This document shows positions 57,732 to 64,000 of a stretch of 64,000 nt of DNA, piece after piece. The notes beneath the pieces were generated by a model that had not been told where the DNA came from, did not search any database, and saw only the letters and a list, made by a program, of their open reading frames with translations. Within the stretch, counting starts at the first letter, position 1. Every line of letters starts with the position of its first letter. Source of the stretch: an uncultured Schlesneria sp. (GTDB lineage: Bacteria > Planctomycetota > Planctomycetia > Planctomycetales > Planctomycetaceae); assembly GCA_903904835.1 (NCBI GenBank), contig CAIVEI010000177.1, forward strand, positions 1 through 64,000, in the 5' to 3' direction. Both the position numbers and the translations under genes were made by a program.

Positions 57732-60700
57732 ATGTTCAAACAACTGAGTCGCTTCGTCGCGAGCTTTTTTCCGCGACCTCGACGCCCCTTCCGCTGGCAG
57801 GATACTTTGCCATTGGCCCTGTTCATGGTCCTGTTTTGCGGGATCTGCGCCTGGCTGGAACTCGGTCATTACCTGATGTTTGCCCGCCCCTATATGCTCG
57901 GTCTGATTCTCCTTGCCCCGTGGGTCTGGTGGATGTATGTCGCAGGATACGCCGGTCTGCCCAAGGGACGAGGGACTCTTTCGCTATTGATGAGGCTATG
58001 CCTGTTAGGCCTGCTCGTCATGGTCCTGGCCGAACCTCGCTCTGTTCGGTCACGCGATGTCATGTCGGTTGTTTTCGCGCTGGACGTCAGCGATTCGATC
58101 TACAGCCCTGATGATGCTCTGAAATACATCGTCCAAACAGTGCAGAACCAAAGGCCGAAAGGAAAGTCCGATCAGGCAGGGCTGATTATCTTCGGCAAAA
58201 CACCCGCTTGCGAGCTTTCCCCCAGCATGAGCTTCCCATTTGAAGCGTTTAACTCGCAAGTCGATCGCGGGGCAACAAACATCGAACAAACGTTGTCGTA
58301 TGCCGGCGCGCTCTTGCCCGAGGACAATCAGGGCAAAGTCGTCTTAATCAGTGACGGTGTTCAGACCGAAGGAAATCTGTCACGCATCCTGGACGATCTG
58401 AAAGGACGTGGCGTCGTTGTTGACGTACTCCCCATCGATTACTCGTACAGTAACGAAGTCTGGCTGGAACGCCTTGACCTGCCCCAGGCGGTCAAACTCG
58501 GCGAATCATACGAAGCGGGAATGCTTGTCAAATCTCTGAATGATGGAAAAGGAAAACTCGTCCTGCGCGAAAACGGAAACGTGATCGCCGAGCAGGATGT
58601 CGAATATAAGGCCGGTACAAACCGATATACCGTTCCAATCACGCTTCGAACGGCAGGTTATTACGAGTACACCGCCAGTATCGAAGTCCCCAAGGCACAA
58701 GACAGCCTGGCTCAAAACAACACCGTCTTGAATTACATCTTTGTCGAAGGAGAAGGAAAGGTTCTGCTGGTCACCGATGGATCGGGTGACAAGCGAGACT
58801 GGGAACGGCTCGAGCGAGCCATCCGTGACGGTGAACGAGCGGTCGAGCGAATCGATGGGTCAGACATGCCGCGCGATGCGACGTCGCTGATGCCCTATGA
58901 CTGCATCATCTTCGCCAATGTTCCGCACGATGAGTTCGATGTTCAGCAACTGCAGGCGGTTCGAGATGCGGTCTACAACCTGGGTGCCGGGTTCCTGATG
59001 GTCGGGGGATCAAACAGTTTTGGCCCCGGCGGATATCACCGAACCGTGATCGAAGACATTCTTCCTGTCTCGATGGATGTGTCCCAGAAAAAAGTACTGC
59101 CGAAAGGTGCACTCGCCATCATTCTGCACTCGTGCGAATTCCCCGAAGGAAACACCTGGGGCAAGCGAATCACGAAACAGGCTATCAAGGTGCTGGGTGC
59201 CCAGGATGAAGTCGGCGTGTTGGCCTACACGGAAGTCGGTGAAAAATGGTTGTTCGAACTGACCCCTGCCGGTAATTACGAGCAGCTTGTACCGATCATC
59301 AACGGAGCCAGCATCGGTGATATGCCCAGCTTCCAAAATACGATGCAATTGGGTTTGAAGGGGCTGATGAAAAGTGATGCGGCAACGCGGCACATGATCA
59401 TTCTCTCGGACGGTGACCCACAGCCACCAACCCCGGCACTGATCGCCCAATTCATTGATGCCAAAATCAGTGTGTCGATGGTGGCCATTTTTCCACATGG
59501 GGGGATGGAAATCTCAAAAATGCAGCTCGTCGCGGAAACGACCGGAGGGCGGTACTACTATCCTGACGATCCGAATCAGCTTCCGGCAATCTTTATTAAA
59601 GAATCCAAAACACTCAAACGCAGTATGCTGCAGAACAAGGTGTTTACACCCGAAGTCGCCTTTCCCTCTCCCATCTTGAAGGGGATCGAAGGGATGCCCG
59701 AACTCAAGGGTTATGTCATCACGACCGCCAAGGGACACCCGGCGATGACCATCCTGACCGCACCACCCGATGCGGAAGATGCCGACTCACAAGATCCCGT
59801 CCTGTCTGTCTGGCAACACGGACTCGGCAAAACGGCCGCGTTCACGTCTGACTTCAGTACGAATTGGGGCGAGCACTGGCAGAAGTGGGATCGCTTTCAA
59901 CCTTTCGTGAAACAACTGCTGACCGATATCAGCCGAGTCAAAAAAGACGGCCATTTGCGAATGTCGACTCACACTTCAGGTGGCGATGCCGTAATCGTCG
60001 TGGAAGATTTCCATCCGGAAGAAGGCTTTCTGGAACTGAACGCGAAACTTGCTGGCCCGAACCAGAAGTCGGAAAACGTACAATTGAAACAAGTGGCCCC
60101 TCGTCGATATCAGGCAACCGTTCCTTTATGGGGTCACGGTCGGTATCACGCCATTGCGCAAGGTATCGGCGGTGAACGAAAAGACCTGGCGTTCGGCGGG
60201 TTCATCGTCCCCTATTCGCCCGAATATTTACGGTTCCGCTCAAATCGCCAGACACTACAGGACGTTGCCGACCGGACCAGCGGTCGAGTCTTATCCGGTG
60301 ATCCCGAGAAAGACGATATCTACCGACATGGTCGTGCACCGAAACGAAGTTCGAAACCGATCTTCGACTGGCTCCTGATTGCACTGGCGATTCTGGTGCC
60401 ACTCGACGTGGCATTGCGTCGTATTCAAATCGATTTCGCTTCGATCAAGTCTGCTTTGGGATTTGGCCCGCGCACAGCAGCGACCGCAACGATGGGAGCC
60501 TTGCTGCATGCCAAGCAAACGGCGAGTGCTGCCATCAAGTCTCGAAGAGAAGAACGTCCACTTCCCTCTCAAACACCAGGTTCAATGCCAGTCCGATCGG
60601 CATCCAAATCCGCAACGTCATCGACAGTGGTCCGACAACAACCTGCCGAACCGCCACCACCGTCGCCAAGCTCTGCGACATCCACGACCGAGCGATTGCT

Positions 60701-60734
60701 GGCATTGAAACGAAAACGAGACGAAGACAAGTAA
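57732..60734 (+). CDS. Large VWA membrane protein, glutamine amidotransferase-like
   Basis: 1000 residues. Two to three N-terminal transmembrane helices (about 26-45, 55-72, 84-100). A von Willebrand factor A domain with MIDAS D118-V-S-D-S follows, then LSDGVQTEG. The middle (VLLVTDGSGDKRD ... CIIFANVPHDEF ... GFLMVGGSNSFGPGGYHRTVIEDILPVSM) is like glutamine amidotransferase-type domains in similar VWA proteins, without a clear catalytic Cys. A second VWA-like segment has HMIILSDGDPQPP. One helix near 880-900 and a Pro/Ser-rich cytoplasmic tail end it. Its ATG follows the ATPase-NHL stop by one base, so translation is coupled; the MoxR gene follows. Confidence 0.9.
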   Translation: MFKQLSRFVASFFPRPRRPFRWQDTLPLALFMVLFCGICAWLELGHYLMFARPYMLGLILLAPWVWWMYVAGYAGLPKGRGTLSLLMRLCLLGLLVMVLAEPRSVRSRDVMSVVFALDVSDSIYSPDDALKYIVQTVQNQRPKGKSDQAGLIIFGKTPACELSPSMSFPFEAFNSQVDRGATNIEQTLSYAGALLPEDNQGKVVLISDGVQTEGNLSRILDDLKGRGVVVDVLPIDYSYSNEVWLERLDLPQAVKLGESYEAGMLVKSLNDGKGKLVLRENGNVIAEQDVEYKAGTNRYTVPITLRTAGYYEYTASIEVPKAQDSLAQNNTVLNYIFVEGEGKVLLVTDGSGDKRDWERLERAIRDGERAVERIDGSDMPRDATSLMPYDCIIFANVPHDEFDVQQLQAVRDAVYNLGAGFLMVGGSNSFGPGGYHRTVIEDILPVSMDVSQKKVLPKGALAIILHSCEFPEGNTWGKRITKQAIKVLGAQDEVGVLAYTEVGEKWLFELTPAGNYEQLVPIINGASIGDMPSFQNTMQLGLKGLMKSDAATRHMIILSDGDPQPPTPALIAQFIDAKISVSMVAIFPHGGMEISKMQLVAETTGGRYYYPDDPNQLPAIFIKESKTLKRSMLQNKVFTPEVAFPSPILKGIEGMPELKGYVITTAKGHPAMTILTAPPDAEDADSQDPVLSVWQHGLGKTAAFTSDFSTNWGEHWQKWDRFQPFVKQLLTDISRVKKDGHLRMSTHTSGGDAVIVVEDFHPEEGFLELNAKLAGPNQKSENVQLKQVAPRRYQATVPLWGHGRYHAIAQGIGGERKDLAFGGFIVPYSPEYLRFRSNRQTLQDVADRTSGRVLSGDPEKDDIYRHGRAPKRSSKPIFDWLLIALAILVPLDVALRRIQIDFASIKSALGFGPRTAATATMGALLHAKQTASAAIKSRREERPLPSQTPGSMPVRSASKSATSSTVVRQQPAEPPPPSPSSATSTTERLLALKRKRDEDK

Positions 60735-60742
60735 ATCAAAGG

Positions 60743-60829
60743 TTAAAGGATGAATCAACAAGACAGGCGACCCCGCTTCTTTCCTTTATCTCAATGATTC
60801 ATCCGTCATCCTTCCGCCTTCATCCTTAA
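60743..60829. repeat. GGATGAA / TTCATCC inverted repeat
   Basis: TTAAAGGATGAATCA and, 40 bases on, TGATTCATCC, then CATCCTT repeated to a final CATCCTTAA. Lies between the large VWA gene and moxR; could fold in the message. Similar runs are common intergenic repeats. Confidence 0.55.
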
Positions 60830-60848
60830 CTACCTGAAAGTCCCCACT

Positions 60849-61862
60849 ATGAGTGCAGCAGAAGTCATCGACCTGGGTTCCCTGGAAAGGGAAGCGGAAC
60901 ACTTCAAGTCTCAATTCGCCGAAGCTCGCGCAGCCATCGGGAAAGTGATCGTCGGTCAGCAACGCACCGTCGAAGCGGCCTTAACCGCTATCATGTGCGG
61001 TGGTAACGTGCTGCTGGAAGGTGTCCCAGGCCTCGGTAAAACGGAACTGGTGAAAGCCCTTTCACGGGTTCTCGACCTCGAATTTCGCCGAATTCAGTTC
61101 ACCCCCGACCTGATGCCTGCAGATATCGTCGGTACAAACGTGATGGCGAGCGATGAGAACGGCCAGTACCGGTTTGAATTCCGCAAGGGGCCCATCTTCA
61201 CCCAGTTACTGCTGGCAGACGAAATCAACCGAGCCTCACCGAAGACTCAGTCGGCCTTGCTGGAAACAATGCAGGAACACTCGGTCACCACCGGCGGAAA
61301 TATCTTTCAGTTGAAAGAGCCATTTTTCGTTCTGGCAACCCAGAACCCGATTGAGCAGGAAGGGACGTATCCGCTCCCCGAAGCACAACTCGACCGCTTC
61401 ATGTTCAAGGTCGTCGTTCCATTCCTGAATCGGGATGAACTCAACGAAGTCGTCAGCCGCACAATCCTCAAAACGCCTATCGAAATTCCCAAACTGCTTG
61501 ATTCCGATCGGATCATGTCGCTGCGAAAGATTCTTGAAAAAGTCGTTGTGACCGACGCCTTACGCGACTATGCCGTTCGGCTGGTGCTGGCGACCCACCC
61601 GATCAGCGACTTCGCGACACCGCGAGTCAAACAATACATTAAGTGGGGAGCCAGCCCTCGCGCGGCACAGGCTTTGATCCGGGCAGCCCGAGTGCGAGCA
61701 CTGGCGGAAGGCCGAGTCCACGTCGCCTTCGAAGACATTCGACATTTTGCCTGTGAAGTCCTCGGCCACCGAATGCTACTGAACTATGACGGCCAGGCCG
61801 AAAACCTCGACGTGAATGAGATTGTCCTGGAATGCGTGAAATCATTGTCCGAAACGATGTGA
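60849..61862 (+). CDS. MoxR-family AAA ATPase
   Basis: 337 residues. Walker A GVPGLGKT (58-65), Walker B with sensor region LLLADEINRA (about 120-129), then SPKTQSALLETMQE and ATQNPIEQEGTYPLPEAQLDRF (sensor 1 and arginine-finger segment), and GASPRAAQALIRAARVRALAEGR (lid). MoxR proteins are chaperone-like ATPases that act with VWA proteins in maturing enzymes, often inserting metal or cofactor. Neighbours on both sides are VWA or DUF58 proteins, the standard partners. No signal peptide; cytoplasmic. Confidence 0.97.
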   Translation: MSAAEVIDLGSLEREAEHFKSQFAEARAAIGKVIVGQQRTVEAALTAIMCGGNVLLEGVPGLGKTELVKALSRVLDLEFRRIQFTPDLMPADIVGTNVMASDENGQYRFEFRKGPIFTQLLLADEINRASPKTQSALLETMQEHSVTTGGNIFQLKEPFFVLATQNPIEQEGTYPLPEAQLDRFMFKVVVPFLNRDELNEVVSRTILKTPIEIPKLLDSDRIMSLRKILEKVVVTDALRDYAVRLVLATHPISDFATPRVKQYIKWGASPRAAQALIRAARVRALAEGRVHVAFEDIRHFACEVLGHRMLLNYDGQAENLDVNEIVLECVKSLSETM

Positions 61863-61918
61863 CGAAGAATCGATATTGGCACGGCTGAGTTTGTCATCGA
61901 ATAGAGTTTGTCTGCCGT

Positions 61919-61960
61919 GCCACTGCTTAGGAGTCTTCGGAGAAGCAGTGGCTTCGCTTT
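61919..61960 (+). terminator. Hairpin with T-tract after moxR
   Basis: GCCACTGCTT pairs with AAGCAGTGGC around a 14-base loop (61919-61952), followed by TTCGCTTTTTTC. About 57 bases after the moxR stop, so it may partly end transcription before the DUF58 gene. A relative of the dyad at 24936-24975. Confidence 0.6.
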
Positions 61961-62096
61961 TTTCATTACGACGAAAGAGCACTGTTTGACCTAAAACTGT
62001 CAAACAGTGGCACAAGACTTTTTAGCAGTGACAGATGAAACAATGCTGACTTGCTCAGTCACAGTAAACTGAACTTTCGAGATTGATCGGTAATTC

Positions 62097-62993
62097 ATGG
62101 AATCAACAAAACAGTTTACGTCACTTCTCGAAAATTCGACCCTGGGACGAGTCGAGCGGATGCGGCTGTTACCGATGCGGCGCATGACAAACCGCAGCCG
62201 GGGTGAGCATCTTGCCGGTAAGGGCGGAACGAGTACCGAGTTCAACGACTACCGCGATTACTCGGCTGGCGACGACATGCGGTATGTCGACTGGAACATC
62301 TTCTCACGTCTTAACCGTCCCTACGTGAAGCAGTATCGCCATGAAGAAGAGATGCACGTGGTGATTCTGGTCGATGCCTCGGCCTCCATGCGGTTCGGCG
62401 ACAAATTCGAAAAGGCAAAACAACTTGCCGCCTGCTTTGCCATCATGGGTTTAATGAATCTCGAAAAAGTCAGCGTCTTCGCCTGTCAGCACGCGGGACA
62501 AACGCCGCAAATCCTCCCCCCCTGCACTGGTCGAATGAGTATGAAAAGGATCTTTTCCTTTCTGGAAAACCTCCCACCCGGTGGAGATTTCCCCATCGAC
62601 GAGGCCGTTGAAGCGGTACTGAAACAGCACCGCGGTCGAGGTGTCTGCGTCGTACTGTCAGACTTCCTTACATTCGGGGCGATGGAACGTCCGATGAATC
62701 AACTCTTCAGTGCGGGTCTGGAAGTCTTCGGCGTGCAGCTTCTGTGTGCCCTGGAACTGAACCCTGAACTGACCGGTGATCTGCGGTTTGTCGATTCCGA
62801 AACCGGAATGACATTAGACGTTTCTTCCGTCGGAGATCTCATCGGCTTCTATCACGATCACCTGGCAGGCTTACAGGATCATCTGGCCGCATTGTGTCGA
62901 CAACGAAGTGGACGCTTCATCTGCATGGACTCAGGCTTACCACTGGAAACGATGTTATTTGACGTCTTGAAGCGGAAAGGCTGGGTCCAGTGA
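62097..62993 (+). CDS. DUF58 protein
   Basis: 298 residues of the DUF58 family (VWA-like). The marker GGTSTEFNDYRDYSAGDDMRYVDWNIFSRLNRPYVKQY (about 43-80) is followed by LVDASASMRFG, a MIDAS motif D93-A-S-A-S. No signal peptide or membrane segment. DUF58 proteins are encoded with MoxR ATPases and VWA proteins, and probably bring substrates or cofactors to the ATPase. It starts about 230 bases after moxR, with the terminator-like hairpin between, and is followed 58 bases later by the BatA-like gene. Confidence 0.95.
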   Translation: MESTKQFTSLLENSTLGRVERMRLLPMRRMTNRSRGEHLAGKGGTSTEFNDYRDYSAGDDMRYVDWNIFSRLNRPYVKQYRHEEEMHVVILVDASASMRFGDKFEKAKQLAACFAIMGLMNLEKVSVFACQHAGQTPQILPPCTGRMSMKRIFSFLENLPPGGDFPIDEAVEAVLKQHRGRGVCVVLSDFLTFGAMERPMNQLFSAGLEVFGVQLLCALELNPELTGDLRFVDSETGMTLDVSSVGDLIGFYHDHLAGLQDHLAALCRQRSGRFICMDSGLPLETMLFDVLKRKGWVQ

Positions 62994-63051
62994 TGCCACA
63001 AGGGCTTTGTCGACCACCGAAACATTTCAGCATGCAGAGAGGTGAAACTCG

Positions 63052-64000
63052 ATGAGCTGGCCAGGCTTTTCCGCGCTGATCAATGCCTGGTGGTTTCTGC
63101 TGCTGGTGCCGTTGATCATTTTCTATTTTCTCAAGTTGCGGCGACCGCGATTCGATATCCCGTCGCTGGCACTCTGGCGACAGGTCGTCAGTGATCAACG
63201 AGTGAACTCCCCGTTCCAGAAGTTCAAACGAAATTTATTGCTGCTACTGCAAATCCTGCTCTTGTGCTCGCTGATCTTCGGAGCGATGCAGCCCTATTTG
63301 TCCACAGGTTCGGAACAGGCTCAGTATCTGCCGGTGCTGATTGACAACTCGGCCAGCATGGCTGCGCTCGATGGTCCGAATGGAAAATCGCGGCTGGACG
63401 AAGCGAAAGAAAAAGTTACCAAGTTGATCGATGACTTACTTGCCGATCAGCGGCTATGCCTGATCTCCGTCAATTCCACGGCCCGCAAACTGACCGACTT
63501 TACGGACAATAAACGACTGCTGAAAGAAGCTCTTTCCCGCTTGGATATCAGTCAGGTCCCCAGCCGTCTGGAAGATGGCTTGCGAATGGCCCAGGCCATG
63601 TCGCGAGTTCAGGCGATTGACACTGTTGTTCTGATCTCTGACGGAAATGTCCCGGCAAACATCGAGTTTGAACTTCCCTACAAATTGAATTTTCAGAAGC
63701 TGGAAACAGGCGGAGCCAACGTCGGGATTGTCGACTTCAACGCCCGACGATCACGAACCGGCTGGGACGTCTTTGCTCGAATCGAAGGAACGAAACAGCC
63801 GGAAGGATCGAAAAGCGGCCCACCAACCGCCAAAACGTTGTGCGAGTACGAATTGCTCCAGAACGGAACTTCGATCAAACAAGACACCGTTTCGATCGAC
63901 GGTGGCAAGGCCGAACGATTGGTCTTCAAGGTTTCGACGTCGATCGCCACGTCGCTGGAATTACGAGTGAAGCCAGACGGGTTTGATTCGCTGGCCACGG
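63052..64000 (+). CDS. BatA-like VWA membrane protein, 5' part
   Basis: Runs past the right edge; the visible 316 codons have no stop. ATG at 63052 with AGAGGTGA upstream. N-terminal aerotolerance-type segment: helix SALINAWWFLLLVPLIIFYFLKLRRPRFDIPSLALWR, then a second helix (NLLLLLQILLLCSLIFGAMQPYL). A VWA domain follows with MIDAS D-N-S-A-S (LIDNSASMAALDG) and VLISDGNVPANIEFELPYKL. It is the usual last partner of MoxR and DUF58 genes, acting at the inner membrane. The C-terminus cannot be judged. Confidence 0.9.
   Translation, partial: MSWPGFSALINAWWFLLLVPLIIFYFLKLRRPRFDIPSLALWRQVVSDQRVNSPFQKFKRNLLLLLQILLLCSLIFGAMQPYLSTGSEQAQYLPVLIDNSASMAALDGPNGKSRLDEAKEKVTKLIDDLLADQRLCLISVNSTARKLTDFTDNKRLLKEALSRLDISQVPSRLEDGLRMAQAMSRVQAIDTVVLISDGNVPANIEFELPYKLNFQKLETGGANVGIVDFNARRSRTGWDVFARIEGTKQPEGSKSGPPTAKTLCEYELLQNGTSIKQDTVSIDGGKAERLVFKVSTSIATSLELRVKPDGFDSLAT

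Overview
The window looks like chromosome of a planctomycete (Planctomycetota, probably order Planctomycetales). The basis is gene content: a formylglycine-type sulfatase, two PVC-type heme-binding propeller proteins, DUF1549/DUF1553 and DUF1587/1592/1588/1585 secreted cytochromes paired with Tat-exported DUF1501 and DUF1552 proteins, PEP-CTERM proteins, and the MoxR-DUF58-VWA module. Base composition is moderate (about half G+C by eye). I see no rRNA, tRNA, CRISPR array, prophage or intact insertion sequence. Forty-one coding sequences or gene remnants are supported, two of them pseudogenes and one running off the right edge.

Left part (1-19.8 kb): a truncated repeat array, a sulfatase, a serine hydrolase, a secreted beta-propeller, recA, a PDZ serine protease, alaS, a large propeller/cytochrome protein, an APC permease fused to a universal-stress domain, a two-gene STAS/BON-like unit, and the glycerol catabolism pair glpK-glpD. 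Middle (19.8-29 kb): a 2.3 kb island without genes that carries several unrelated repeat families, then a membrane-anchored hypothetical protein, four inverted hairpin elements with covarying stems, a sirtuin, a PEP-CTERM choice-of-anchor-A protein, and two decayed genes (a SUMF1-type protein and a second PEP-CTERM protein) that meet at a deletion-like junction. Next (29-39 kb): two secreted cytochrome systems back to back, DUF1592-DUF1552-ankyrin on the minus strand and zinc-ribbon/DUF1553/DUF1501 on the plus strand. Then (39-52 kb): an RND efflux pump with its adaptor, a 1579-residue FG-GAP/propeller/HEAT/cytochrome protein, a ceramidase-like protein and a secreted cyclase-family protein.

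Right part (52-64 kb): an esterase-like hydrolase, then a long plus-strand run: ferric-type ABC binding protein, permease, an ABC ATPase whose reading frame continues without a stop through a lipobox into an NHL propeller, a 1000-residue VWA membrane protein starting one base later, then MoxR ATPase, DUF58 protein and a BatA-like VWA protein. It reads as one transcription unit joining metal-type transport to a MoxR/VWA machine.

The most unusual signals are this ABC-NHL fusion and its context, the covarying hairpin elements at 23.65-23.93 kb, a block of TTCG motifs at exact 10-bp spacing near 20.9 kb, a STAS protein with Asp at the usual phospho-serine position, and 166-bp tandem repeats in inverted orientation about 20 kb apart. 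No database search was possible; family names rest on motif and architecture recognition.
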